Below, in pieces: positions 8,906 through 17,676 of a DNA stretch of 64,000 nt. The position numbers were made by a program, and so were the translations under genes. The notes under the pieces were generated by a model, which made no database searches, was not told where the DNA came from, and saw only the letters and a list, made by a program, of their open reading frames with translations. The number at the start of each line of letters is the position of its first letter. Position 1 is the first letter of the stretch. This DNA comes from Chitinophagaceae bacterium (GTDB lineage: Bacteria > Bacteroidota > Bacteroidia > Chitinophagales > UBA10324). Location: NCBI GenBank assembly GCA_016717285.1, contig JADKFU010000005.1, forward strand, positions 480,501 to 544,500, in the 5' to 3' direction.

Positions 8906-11119
8906 ATGAGAAGGACATTACTTATCATTTTAACCATGGTATTCGTGTCAAAATTTGTTGATGCGGCTACTATCACCAATATTTCAGCGAGCTATCGGGA
9001 CGGACAAACATTTGTGGTCTGGAATGTAATACCTGCTTACACCGGTTTTTACTATATCTATCGTTTTGATCATCCTATCACGAACAACAATATCGATAGT
9101 GCTTTTTATGCCGGCAAAGTACCTTATAATTTCTCATTGAATTATTTTCTTGATCTCGGAACCAAAGGCGGTTCTGACGCGGCTCATCCCAACCGCTACC
9201 TGGTTATTAATCGAAATCCATTGGATTCTCTGGATGCAACTAAGGGGCTTTTTGTAGCTACCTGCAACAAACAAAAAACTGCTTACTACGTGGTTACCTC
9301 AGATTCTATCACTCCGCTAGGCGTAAAGGTTGAAAATATGAAGGTGGTGCCCGGCGCAAATGCGATGATCTCAGGAGTGGCTGAAAAAGTGGAACGGGTG
9401 AAGCCCATTCTTCAGATAAATGATATTCCATTACCGGATAAACCGGATATGTTATACGATGCTTTTGCTTTTTTTGGAGGGAATGTGAAAACTCAATATA
9501 CGCCGGCAACAGGAAATGAAGGCTGTCTTGTGTATAATTTTGGGGTTATACCTGATACGTACGTAACCACTGAGAAAAAGGCGGCTACGTTCTTCTTTTT
9601 CGGAGGAGGAGGAAATGCATACGAGAACAGCAACGATAAGAACATTGATGGAATGTACAAGGTGTCCCTGGAAGATGTAATTCCAAATTTTAGCTGGGAT
9701 GCCGTTTCCGGAGAGAATACAAAATGGATTGGATACAATGAGAATTTTGATGTGTACAATGCGAATGAAGATACTCCGCCGCCTACTACAGGCATCGATA
9801 AGACTTATACCATAGCACGCGTTGTGTGGACACTTGATTGGTTTTTAGAGGAATATAAAGATGTAATCGATCCGGCCCGGATTTCAGTTCATGGATCTTC
9901 CAGTGGTTGCACCGGTGCATTGGAAATGGCTTACCTGTATCCTGATCGTGTTGCTGCCTGTGATGTGGTGAATGCAAAATTAAATGCCGAATACCTGAAT
10001 GATGATAATCCAACTTGCAAATGGAATATTACCGGATCAACACGTCACCGTGCAGAAATTTTCCTGGGTCAGTTGGCAACTAATCTCCAAACTGATTTTC
10101 CTAAGATTAATGGTACCGGAAATTATAAGATATGGGATTTTGCAAATTATAATACGCTGATGAAGGATAACAAATACAATGCTTTGCCTGTTATGTTTCT
10201 TACTTCCGGAAAAGAAGACAATGTTACCTGTTGGGAAGAGAAGATTCCGTTCTACAAATCAGTAAATCAATATAAGGCTGGCGGTTGGTACTATTGGGAT
10301 CTGCGGGCGCACAAAGGCGGCAATCATGCGATCAGGGATGTGCCGCTCGATGAACTCTTAAGGTTCAGTACCAAACTTTCTTTCCCTGCATTTTCCAATT
10401 GCAGTCTAAATGATGATCCGGGAGATGAGGTGAATCCACTGCCTCCTTATTATGATGCTGATACAGTGGGTTCCGTAAATGGAGTGCTGAATTGGGTAGA
10501 TAACACAATTGCTGAAACTGCCAATAGCTGGGAGACGGTGATTTATTCAAGTCAGTTTATGCTCAACGATAGTACATGGTTTCCATTTAGCGGATTACCT
10601 AAATATGTTAAAACTGACATCACCCCAAGACGGCTTCAGCAATTTGTAAATATTTCTGATGGATCAATAATCTGCATGGAGAATTGGCAAGCCGGTACCC
10701 TGATTCAATCTAAGTCATTTACTTATCATCCGAGCAGCAATGGAAACGGTCTGATTACTTTCAAGAAAGTAAAAATCGGACAGCTATCGACGGGAGGTAA
10801 CCTGATTAAAATATTTAAGTGCGGAGAAGAGAAATCAACTACCGCACAGGTTATTCAGGATCGCGTTACCACGGATCATATTTATCCAAATCCTACTACG
10901 GGAAACACTGTGTTGGAGCTTTCCCTGCTGAGTGACGCTGACGTTTTGGTTACCGTCTCAAATATTTTAGGTGAGCATGTTATGGAACTTAATCTCGGAA
11001 GAATGTCAGAAGGTGAACACGAGGTTACACTTGATCTTTCTGCAATGCCATCTGGAATCTATATTGTTGGCGTGAAAACGGGAACACAGATCAATGCCTA
11101 TAAACTGATAAAGGATTAG
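8906..11119 (+). CDS. T9SS-exported hydrolase-like (esterase-type) protein
   Basis: 737 residues. It has a signal peptide (MRRTLLIILTMVFVSKFVDA) and an N-terminal beta-rich region. The middle region looks like an alpha/beta hydrolase: HGSSSGCTG at 329-337 gives a G-x-S-x-G nucleophile elbow with Ser332, followed by a helix ALEMAYLYPDRVAA. A later Asp (SGKEDN) and His (HKGGNH) are candidate triad members. The last ~80 residues are a type A T9SS sorting domain (YPNPTTGNTVLEL... YKLIKD). Substrate is unknown; feruloyl-esterase or S9-like activity is possible but not shown. It is monocistronic with a strong terminator after it. Confidence 0.8.
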   Translation: MRRTLLIILTMVFVSKFVDAATITNISASYRDGQTFVVWNVIPAYTGFYYIYRFDHPITNNNIDSAFYAGKVPYNFSLNYFLDLGTKGGSDAAHPNRYLVINRNPLDSLDATKGLFVATCNKQKTAYYVVTSDSITPLGVKVENMKVVPGANAMISGVAEKVERVKPILQINDIPLPDKPDMLYDAFAFFGGNVKTQYTPATGNEGCLVYNFGVIPDTYVTTEKKAATFFFFGGGGNAYENSNDKNIDGMYKVSLEDVIPNFSWDAVSGENTKWIGYNENFDVYNANEDTPPPTTGIDKTYTIARVVWTLDWFLEEYKDVIDPARISVHGSSSGCTGALEMAYLYPDRVAACDVVNAKLNAEYLNDDNPTCKWNITGSTRHRAEIFLGQLATNLQTDFPKINGTGNYKIWDFANYNTLMKDNKYNALPVMFLTSGKEDNVTCWEEKIPFYKSVNQYKAGGWYYWDLRAHKGGNHAIRDVPLDELLRFSTKLSFPAFSNCSLNDDPGDEVNPLPPYYDADTVGSVNGVLNWVDNTIAETANSWETVIYSSQFMLNDSTWFPFSGLPKYVKTDITPRRLQQFVNISDGSIICMENWQAGTLIQSKSFTYHPSSNGNGLITFKKVKIGQLSTGGNLIKIFKCGEEKSTTAQVIQDRVTTDHIYPNPTTGNTVLELSLLSDADVLVTVSNILGEHVMELNLGRMSEGEHEVTLDLSAMPSGIYIVGVKTGTQINAYKLIKD

Positions 11120-11146
11120 TAACAGTCAGCTAGTTCTCAAATAGAC

Positions 11147-11176
11147 AAAGTCCGGAAAGTTTCCGGACTTTTTTTG
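11147..11176 (+). terminator. Rho-independent terminator
   Basis: A perfect inverted repeat AAAGTCCGGAAA-G-TTTCCGGACTTT (11147-11171) is followed by a T run, 27 bases after the hydrolase-like gene. Confidence 0.92.
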
Positions 11177-11331
11177 TGAAGGGCTGGTAGGATAAAAGTT
11201 GCGGTTACTGCTACAATCATTACCAATTAGACAGCTAAAAAATCTGATCCATTGGTTTTCCGTTTTACAATTTACTCAGGTAAGAAAATGAATCCTGCTT
11301 GATTTAAGGAGTAAGCATTCGAGCATGGTGA

Positions 11332-12261
11332 TTATGGCACAACTACAATTATTGCCTTTGGTAAAATTTCTGCGGTCACATTGCCATATCCCAACACCTC
11401 ACCATCACATTCAGCAGGCATAAACGGAATTGAAGTGATCCGCATCTTTTTGGTGCGGTGCTGACTTACTTTTCTGTTATTAATAAATCTTCCGCTGAAT
11501 AATCCGGGAACATTCCTGATGACTTCTGATTTGCTGATTTTTCTTATAATCGTAATATCAAATAAACCATCATCATTTAGCGCGTCCGGTGTCATCATCA
11601 TACCACCACCACAAAATTTGCAGATACCTGCATTAACGTTGTAGATCATTCCTGAAAATTCTTCCTCGTCTAATGTAATTGAAACCTGTGTCGTGTTGTA
11701 TCTGAAAAGTGCATCGAATATTCCAAGCACAAAAGCGAATATACCTTTCTTGATTCCGGAAGAAACACCTTCGATCCGTTCAGCCACCAAACCCTGGAAG
11801 CCAAAACCTGCCATGTTAATGAAATATTTTACAGAAGTATTTTGGTTTCCGGAAAGACTGATCTTTCCAACATCGTGAAAGGAAATCTTTTTGCTTTTGA
11901 TAAGCGCAATTGCTTTACCGGCGGACTTAGAAATCCGGTGAGTCCTGATCCAGTCGTTGCCGGTGCCAATAGGAATGATGGCTACAGTTATCTTGTCTGA
12001 GCTGACTTCATGCTGGGAAAAGATACCATTGATGATAAGATTCAACGTACCATCACCACCTACTGCAATAAATTTCCTGAAGCCTTTTTGAATAGCTTCA
12101 CTAATTGTTGAAATAATATCTTCTGCACTTTTGGAAAACTGACATATAAAATCGATGCCTTCTTTTTGCAACATCAATGAAATGGCCGGCCATTTTTTTT
12201 CGGCCTTAAAGCCTCCTGCGGCAGGATTTACAAGCACAAACCACGTTTCATCCATGATCAA
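11332..12261 (-). CDS. Diacylglycerol/lipid kinase family protein (YegS-like)
   Basis: 309 residues. Phosphorylates a lipid hydroxyl (diacylglycerol, sphingoid or related) using ATP, at the inner membrane surface. Visible DAGK-catalytic motifs are VNPAAGG near residue 11, the glycine-rich VGGDGTLN near 68 and PIGTGND near 98; the C-terminal half has the YegS/BmrU beta domain (DGLFDITII). The start may be the ATG at 12261 or the one two codons later (MDETWF). In Bacteroidota such kinases often act on sphingolipids or recycle diacylglycerol; which applies here is unknown. Confidence 0.88.
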   Translation of the reverse strand: MIMDETWFVLVNPAAGGFKAEKKWPAISLMLQKEGIDFICQFSKSAEDIISTISEAIQKGFRKFIAVGGDGTLNLIINGIFSQHEVSSDKITVAIIPIGTGNDWIRTHRISKSAGKAIALIKSKKISFHDVGKISLSGNQNTSVKYFINMAGFGFQGLVAERIEGVSSGIKKGIFAFVLGIFDALFRYNTTQVSITLDEEEFSGMIYNVNAGICKFCGGGMMMTPDALNDDGLFDITIIRKISKSEVIRNVPGLFSGRFINNRKVSQHRTKKMRITSIPFMPAECDGEVLGYGNVTAEILPKAIIVVVP

Positions 12262-12424
12262 AGATGATTAAAAACAGAAGAACTTCTTATTGCATATTTG
12301 AAAGGACTTGCTTACAAATTTTTGTGATTTCGTGCCTGGTCGCAATAATTTCAGAAATCAGTTCCATTGCTACACATAAAGGCACCAGAAATTATTGGAA
12401 CTTGAATTTTGCCGTGTACACGTT

Positions 12425-12460
12425 AAAAACAAAAAAGCCGATTCATTTCGAACCGGCTTT
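12425..12460 (-). terminator. Rho-independent terminator of the bacilliredoxin gene
   Basis: On the minus strand AAAGCCGGTTC-GAAAT-GAATCGGCTTT folds into a hairpin and is followed by TTTGTTTTT. It is 45 bases past the stop of the upstream minus-strand gene. Confidence 0.85.
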
Positions 12461-12504
12461 GAATTGATCAAAAAGGAATAATCATTTATTCAAGCAATTT
12501 CTAC

Positions 12505-12918
12505 TTAGCAAAAATGATCAAACACCTGCTCCAGGTGCTTGGCAATTATTTGAGCAGGTCGACCTTCAATCTGATGTCGTTCAACCATATGTACCAATTG
12601 ATTGTCTTTAAACAAAGCAATAGCGGGAGAAGAAGGAGGATAAGGCAGTAAAAATTCACGGGCCGTTTTGGTTGCTTCCTGATCTACACCTGCAAAAACA
12701 GTAAAAAGATGATCAGGCTTTTTGGCGCCTTGCAATGACTCAATAATTCCGGGACGGGCGCTGCCTGCAGCACAGCCACAAACAGAATTTACCACCAGTA
12801 ACATGGTGCCGGAATTATTCTTCAAAGCAGCTTCAGTTTCTGCCGCAGTCTTTAACTCTGTAAATCCTTCGTTGGTGAGTTCTCTTGCCATCGGCATAAC
12901 CATTTCTTCTGGGTACAT
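12505..12918 (-). CDS. BrxA/BrxB (YphP/YqiW) family bacilliredoxin
   Basis: 137 residues, matching the family length. It has the diagnostic CGC motif (NSVCGCAAG, Cys47 and Cys49) and the MYPEEMVMPMARELTN start. In Firmicutes these thioredoxin-fold proteins remove bacillithiol from protein thiols. Whether this organism makes bacillithiol or uses another thiol is not visible here. It has its own consensus promoter and terminator, so it is a single-gene unit. Confidence 0.92.
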   Translation of the reverse strand: MYPEEMVMPMARELTNEGFTELKTAAETEAALKNNSGTMLLVVNSVCGCAAGSARPGIIESLQGAKKPDHLFTVFAGVDQEATKTAREFLLPYPPSSPAIALFKDNQLVHMVERHQIEGRPAQIIAKHLEQVFDHFC

Positions 12919-12937
12919 AATGTTGTTGATTTTGGTG

Positions 12938-12971
12938 CAAAAGTAAATTAAACGAGGTTAAAATGATGCAA
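12938..12971 (-). promoter_or_regulatory. Bacteroidota-type promoter of the bacilliredoxin gene
   Basis: On the minus strand TTG (12971-12969), a 23-base spacer and TACTTTTG (12945-12938) match the TTG-N17-23-TAnnTTTG pattern, about 20 bases before the start codon. Confidence 0.65.
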
Positions 12972-13102
12972 CTCACTAAAAAGTTCAGTTCTTCATCGGG
13001 TTTGTTCAGTATATAGTAAGTAAAGACATTAGTAGATTAGTGTACTGAAGCAGAAAAGTCTGAATCTTTTCAGGATACATGAACATTTACAGTTGTCTTT
13101 TG

Positions 13103-13110
13103 TAATTTTG
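13103..13110 (+). promoter_or_regulatory. -7 element for ahcY
   Basis: TAATTTTG matches TAnnTTTG and lies 31 bases before the ahcY start. No clear TTG is seen at the expected upstream distance. Confidence 0.45.
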
Positions 13111-13141
13111 CGAACGTTTTTACACAAAATTATTCCTACCA

Positions 13142-14461
13142 ATGACTAAAAGCACATTAGAATTAACGCTTCCCTACAAAGTAAAAGATATCTCGCTCGC
13201 TGAATGGGGACGTAAAGAAATTACACTTGCCGAGGCAGAAATGCCCGGTTTAATGGCCATTCGCGAAGAGTTTGGTGCGCAAAAACCTTTGAAAGGTGCG
13301 CGCATAGCAGGTTGCCTCCATATGACCATTCAAACTGCTGTGTTAATAGAAACACTTACTGCATTAGGAGCAGAAGTACGCTGGTCATCCTGCAATATTT
13401 TCTCAACACAGGATCACGCTGCTGCTGCTATTGCGGCGGCAGGTATTCCTGTTTTCGCATGGAAAGGCATGAATGAGCCTGATTTTAACTGGTGCATCGA
13501 GCAAACCTTATTCTTTGGCGATCCTTCACGGCCATTAAATATGATTCTTGATGATGGCGGAGATTTAACCAATATGGTATTTGATGTTTATCCTGAGCTC
13601 ATCTCTCATATACGCGGACTTTCAGAAGAGACCACCACCGGCGTTCATCGTCTATATGAAAGGATGGCTAAAGGAACGCTTCCAATGCCTGCTATCAATG
13701 TTAATGACTCTGTAACCAAATCTAAATTTGATAATAAATACGGTTGCCGCGAATCTTTGGTGGATGCTATCAGAAGAGGAACCGATATTATGCTGGCAGG
13801 AAAGGTGGCAGTAGTTGCCGGATTTGGTGATGTGGGTAAGGGTTCGGCAGAATCACTTCGTGGAGCTAATGCCCGTGTAATTGTAACAGAGATTGATCCC
13901 ATTTGCGCCTTGCAGGCCGCTATGGAAGGATATGAGGTAAAGAAGATGATTGATGCAGTTAAAGAAGCGGATATTGTTGTAACTGCCTCCGGTTGTCATG
14001 GAGTAATCCGGGAAGAACATTTCCGGTTGATGAAAGATAAAACCATCGTTTGTAACATCGGTCACTTTGATGTGGAACTTGATATGGCCTGGTTAAATGA
14101 TAATTATGGTCATACCAAGGATGTAATTAAACCACAGGTTGATAAATATACCATTGACGGAAAAGACATCATCATTTTAGCGGAAGGCCGGTTAGTCAAT
14201 CTTGGAGTTGCAATGGGTCATCCTTCATTTGTGATGTCCACTTCTTTCTCCAACCAGGTTCTTGCGCAGATTGAGTTGTGGTTGCGTACCGATCAGTATG
14301 AGCATAAAGTTTATACGCTCCCTAAGCACCTCGACGAAAAGGTCGCCATGTTGCACTTGGCAAAAATTGGTGTTGAACTGGATGAGCTTACAACTGAACA
14401 GGCTTCCTACCTGGGAATTCCTAAGGATGGACCATTTAAGCCGGAATATTACCGCTATTAA
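13142..14461 (+). CDS. ahcY: Adenosylhomocysteinase
   Basis: Hydrolyses S-adenosylhomocysteine to adenosine and homocysteine, relieving product inhibition of methyltransferases and feeding methionine recycling. It is 439 residues with tightly bound NAD+. Visible hallmarks are the substrate region GCLHMTIQTAVLIETL, the NAD motif GFGDVGKGSAESLRGA with DPICALQAAMEGYEV after it, GHFDVELDM, and the C-terminal PEYYRY that contacts the neighbouring subunit's cofactor. It is a single-gene unit with its own -7 element and terminator. Confidence 0.98.
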   Translation: MTKSTLELTLPYKVKDISLAEWGRKEITLAEAEMPGLMAIREEFGAQKPLKGARIAGCLHMTIQTAVLIETLTALGAEVRWSSCNIFSTQDHAAAAIAAAGIPVFAWKGMNEPDFNWCIEQTLFFGDPSRPLNMILDDGGDLTNMVFDVYPELISHIRGLSEETTTGVHRLYERMAKGTLPMPAINVNDSVTKSKFDNKYGCRESLVDAIRRGTDIMLAGKVAVVAGFGDVGKGSAESLRGANARVIVTEIDPICALQAAMEGYEVKKMIDAVKEADIVVTASGCHGVIREEHFRLMKDKTIVCNIGHFDVELDMAWLNDNYGHTKDVIKPQVDKYTIDGKDIIILAEGRLVNLGVAMGHPSFVMSTSFSNQVLAQIELWLRTDQYEHKVYTLPKHLDEKVAMLHLAKIGVELDELTTEQASYLGIPKDGPFKPEYYRY

Positions 14462-14495
14462 TAATTATTAAACGTAGTCAGCGCTTTAAATCAAG

Positions 14496-14524
14496 AGGAG
14501 TTTCATTATGAAACTCCTTTTTTA
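14496..14524 (+). terminator. Rho-independent terminator of ahcY
   Basis: A perfect 11-bp stem AGGAGTTTCAT/ATGAAACTCCT (14496-14518) is followed by six T residues, 35 bases after ahcY. Confidence 0.92.
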
Positions 14525-14546
14525 TTCATCAATTAATTAACACGCG

Positions 14547-15263
14547 ATGGTCCGGTTAAGTGTAAATATTAACAAGTTCGCAACCTTGCGGAATGCCAGA
14601 GGAAATAACCTGCCCGACATCGTTAAGGCGGCTCTTGATTGTGAACGTTTTGGTGCAGAAGGAATTACGGTGCATCCGCGTCCTGATGAGCGGCACATTC
14701 GTTATCAGGATGTTTTGGAATTGAAAAAAGTAGTTACAACGGAATTCAATATTGAAGGATATCCTGACAGCCGTTTTATGGAGTTGGTATTGAGAGTGAA
14801 GCCCGCACAGGCCACATTGGTACCCGACTCACCTGAGGTAATTACGAGTAATCAGGGGTGGGACACCTTAAAAAATAAATCCTTTTTACGGGAGCGAATC
14901 CTGGATTTGCAGACTGCAGGGATTCGGGTTTCGCTTTTCATTGATCCTATTGAGCAATTCATTGAAGGAGCTAAAATGACAGGAGCGGATCGCATTGAGT
15001 TTTATACAGGACCTTATGCAGAACTTTTTCATCAGGATAAATGGAAAGCGATTGAAAACTATATTCCTGCAGCAAAATATGCTGATTCCATCGGTCTTGA
15101 AATAAATGCCGGTCATGATCTCAATCTTTTCAATCTTCGTTTTTTTAAGGAAAATATCCCTGCACTAAAAGAGGTCTCCATCGGTCATGCATTGATTTGT
15201 GATGCAATTTATCTTGGCCTTGAAAATACTATTCAACTGTATTTGCGGGAACTCAAAGGATAA
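14547..15263 (+). CDS. pdxJ: Pyridoxine 5'-phosphate synthase
   Basis: Condenses 1-deoxyxylulose 5-phosphate with 3-amino-2-oxopropyl phosphate to form pyridoxine 5'-phosphate (DXP-dependent vitamin B6 route). It is 238 residues, a single TIM barrel of normal length. Typical features are LSVNINKFATLRNARG at the start, ITVHPRPDERHI, FNIEGYP, the Glu in FIDPIEQ, and EINAGHDL near the C-terminus. It follows the ahcY terminator and so probably has its own promoter. IspD in this window indicates the MEP pathway, which shares the DXP precursor. Confidence 0.97.
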   Translation: MVRLSVNINKFATLRNARGNNLPDIVKAALDCERFGAEGITVHPRPDERHIRYQDVLELKKVVTTEFNIEGYPDSRFMELVLRVKPAQATLVPDSPEVITSNQGWDTLKNKSFLRERILDLQTAGIRVSLFIDPIEQFIEGAKMTGADRIEFYTGPYAELFHQDKWKAIENYIPAAKYADSIGLEINAGHDLNLFNLRFFKENIPALKEVSIGHALICDAIYLGLENTIQLYLRELKG

Positions 15264-15282
15264 TATCCTGCATGTTTATAAT

Positions 15283-15310
15283 AAAAAACCCGTTGTCGAA
15301 GGACAACGGG
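15283..15310 (-). terminator. Rho-independent terminator of rplS
   Basis: Stem CCCGTTGTC (15289-15297) pairs with GACAACGGG (15302-15310) around a 4-base loop. On the minus strand it is followed by TTTTTT. It lies between the convergent pdxJ and rplS. Confidence 0.9.
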
Positions 15311-15330
15311 CTGTAAAAGTATTTTTGAGA

Positions 15331-15717
15331 CTATGCGTTTTCTGTAACAGTAGAAGCTGCAGCAGCGGTAGGCATACGTTTTTCTTTGATACGGGCTTTT
15401 TTGCCTTTCAGGTCGCGGATGTAGTAAATACGGGCGCGGCGGACTTTACCATGTTTATTAATTTCAATACTATCAATACTTGGCGAAAACAATGGAAAAA
15501 CGCGTTCTACGCCAATTCCGTTAGAAATTTTCCGAACGGTAAACGTCTGCGTAGCGCCATGTCCTTTGCGTTGAATTACCTCACCACGATAAGCTTGAAT
15601 TCGTTCTTTGGTACCTTCAAGAATTTTATAGTTAACAGTTACGTTATCACCCGCTTTAAAAGATGGATAATCCTTCTTTTGAGTCACCTCCTGGTGAAAA
15701 AATTTAATCGCATCCAT
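15331..15717 (-). CDS. rplS: 50S ribosomal protein L19
   Basis: Large-subunit protein at the 30S/50S interface. It is 128 residues, slightly longer than usual because of an Ala/Thr-rich C-terminal tail (TAAAASTVTENA). The core has FKAGDNVTVNYKI, RIQAYRGEVIQRKG, FTVRKISNGIGVERVFPLFSP and KVRRARIYYIRDL. In many bacteria rplS is in an rpsP-rimM-trmD-rplS operon, but here it stands alone between pdxJ and pckA, with its own -7 element and terminator. Confidence 0.98.
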   Translation of the reverse strand: MDAIKFFHQEVTQKKDYPSFKAGDNVTVNYKILEGTKERIQAYRGEVIQRKGHGATQTFTVRKISNGIGVERVFPLFSPSIDSIEINKHGKVRRARIYYIRDLKGKKARIKEKRMPTAAAASTVTENA

Positions 15718-15740
15718 GACCGGCTATTTTTAAGAGAGGG

Positions 15741-15748
15741 CAAAGATA
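15741..15748 (-). promoter_or_regulatory. -7 element for rplS
   Basis: On the minus strand TATCTTTG matches TAnnTTTG, 23 bases before the start codon. The nearest upstream TTG is about 29 bases away, longer than usual. Confidence 0.45.
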
Positions 15749-15955
15749 TGTTTTTTGCGGAATAATTGACGCCCTGTCAAAATATTCTTTAAAGTGCCGT
15801 TGCCATGTGAACTTTGCATGCACTATTTCTTCCTGTCGTTTAATGCTTATTGTTCGAAAATCAGATTTGGACCGCTTTTAATTTGCCTGAAAAGGCACGC
15901 CCTGTATTCACCCCATTTTTAATCAAAAATCAGCTTCCAAAAAGGCAAATTATAC

Positions 15956-15963
15956 TATATTTG
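15956..15963 (+). promoter_or_regulatory. -7 element for pckA
   Basis: TATATTTG matches TAnnTTTG and lies 31 bases before the pckA start. No matching -33 TTG is evident. Confidence 0.45.
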
Positions 15964-15994
15964 CCAGCCTCCATTTTCACCAAAAAAATAAACT

Positions 15995-17608
15995 ATGATT
16001 GAAACAGGAACTAAAAATCCATCGGCTGATCTATCGCTTTACGGATTAAAAGGGGTTTCGAAAGTCTATTGGAACCTGAGTCAGGATGAACTGATTGATC
16101 AATCAGTGTCGCTGGGGTTAGGGACTTTAACAGATACAGGTGCGTTAGCAGTTGATACAGGAGCATTTACAGGAAGGGCACCCAAGGACAAATATTTTGT
16201 AGAAGATTCTAAAACAAAGGATACTGTTTATTGGGGTGATGTCAATATTCCCTTTGATGAAAAGAAATTCCAACCGTTGTATGATAAGCTTGTGAGTTAT
16301 CTGGCGGATAAAGAAGTGTATGTAAAAGATGCCAGCGCCTGCGCGGATCCGAAGTACCGGTTGAATGTAAGGCTCATTACGGAAGTGCCGTGGGCAGCTT
16401 TGTTTGCCGGAAATATGTTCCTGCGTCCATCCATGGAAGAGATAAAAACGCTGTCACCTGATTGGGTAATTATTCATGCTCCTTCCTTTCAGGCCGATCC
16501 TGCAGTTGATGGCACCCGCCAGGGTAATTTTGCCATTCTGAATTTTACTAAAAAAATCATCATCATAGGCGGAACAGCTTACACAGGCGAAATCAAGAAA
16601 GGCATCTTTACAGTGCTGAATTATGTGCTGCCTCTTGAAAGTGGCGTGCTTGCCATGCACTGCTCGGCCAACATTGGCGAAGAAGGTGACACTGCTGTCT
16701 TTTTTGGCTTGTCTGGAACAGGTAAAACAACTTTAAGTGCTGATCCTGATCGAGGATTGATTGGTGACGATGAACATGGATGGAGTGATGATGGCATCTT
16801 TAATTTTGAAGGAGGTTGCTACGCTAAATGTGTAAACCTGACCGAGGAAAAAGAACCGGAGATTTTCGGAGCCATTAAACGCGGCGCATTGCTAGAAAAT
16901 GTCAGGTACTTCCCCAATTCGAACAAAGTTAATTACGATGATATTTCAGTTACTGAAAATACGCGTGTTTCCTATCCGATAGATTTTATTGAAAATGCTG
17001 TGCATCCTTCTGTTGGTGGCATTCCTAAAAATATCTTTTTCCTTACCTGTGATGCTTATGGAATTTTGCCGCCCATTTCAAAACTTAATCCGGGTCAGGC
17101 TATGTATTGGTTCTTATCCGGATACACTGCAAAGGTTGCCGGAACAGAGGCGGGAATTACGGAACCGAAAACAACATTTTCTACCTGCTTTGGTGCTCCT
17201 TTCCTGCCATTGAACCCTAACACGTATGCAGGAATGCTTGCAGAAAAAATGAAGAAATACGGAGCCAATGTCTGGCTGGTAAATACCGGTTGGACGGGTG
17301 GTGGTTATGGTACCGGAAATCGTATGAAACTATCTTATACCAGGACTATGATTACCGAAGCGCTAAAGGGCGACCTTGAAAAAGTAGCGTTTGACGTACA
17401 TCCTGTTTTTGGAGTTGCTTATCCTAAAAGTTGTCCAAACGTGCCCTCGGAGATATTAAATCCCAGGAATACATGGGCAGATAAAAACAGCTACGATGAA
17501 AAGGCAAATTCGCTGGCGCTTCAGTTTGTCAAAAATTTTGAAAAGTTTGCAGCCACAGCTCATGAAGAAACATTGGCTGCGGCACCAAAAGTGTCGGTGA
17601 GCGCCTAA
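15995..17608 (+). CDS. pckA: Phosphoenolpyruvate carboxykinase (ATP)
   Basis: Interconverts oxaloacetate + ATP and phosphoenolpyruvate + CO2 + ADP, a control point of gluconeogenesis and, in Bacteroidota, often of CO2 fixation during fermentation. It is 537 residues, the normal length of the ATP form. Visible signatures are FTGRAPKDKYFVED, the kinase loop GLSGTGKTT at 238-246, the metal site region GDDEHGW, and NTGWTGGGYGTG with the adenine-binding region after it. It is a single-gene unit with a -7 element and a strong terminator. Confidence 0.98.
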   Translation: MIETGTKNPSADLSLYGLKGVSKVYWNLSQDELIDQSVSLGLGTLTDTGALAVDTGAFTGRAPKDKYFVEDSKTKDTVYWGDVNIPFDEKKFQPLYDKLVSYLADKEVYVKDASACADPKYRLNVRLITEVPWAALFAGNMFLRPSMEEIKTLSPDWVIIHAPSFQADPAVDGTRQGNFAILNFTKKIIIIGGTAYTGEIKKGIFTVLNYVLPLESGVLAMHCSANIGEEGDTAVFFGLSGTGKTTLSADPDRGLIGDDEHGWSDDGIFNFEGGCYAKCVNLTEEKEPEIFGAIKRGALLENVRYFPNSNKVNYDDISVTENTRVSYPIDFIENAVHPSVGGIPKNIFFLTCDAYGILPPISKLNPGQAMYWFLSGYTAKVAGTEAGITEPKTTFSTCFGAPFLPLNPNTYAGMLAEKMKKYGANVWLVNTGWTGGGYGTGNRMKLSYTRTMITEALKGDLEKVAFDVHPVFGVAYPKSCPNVPSEILNPRNTWADKNSYDEKANSLALQFVKNFEKFAATAHEETLAAAPKVSVSA

Positions 17609-17632
17609 AACCTTTTTATACGAAAAAAGTGG

Positions 17633-17655
17633 AAAGGGGCGAAAGCCCCTTTTTA
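17633..17655 (+). terminator. Rho-independent terminator of pckA
   Basis: Stem AAAGGGGC with GAAA tetraloop and GCCCCTTT (17633-17652) runs into a T run, 24 bases after pckA. Confidence 0.92.
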
Positions 17656-17676
17656 ATGAGGAGGAACTGATTTGAC

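Noticed and set aside
12264..12467. 67-residue plus-strand frame between the lipid kinase and bacilliredoxin genes
   Set aside because: It crosses the bacilliredoxin terminator hairpin, has no promoter box and no domain.
15199..15765. 188-residue plus-strand open frame
   Set aside because: It runs antisense across rplS and the pdxJ end, has no domain, and both overlapping genes are certain.
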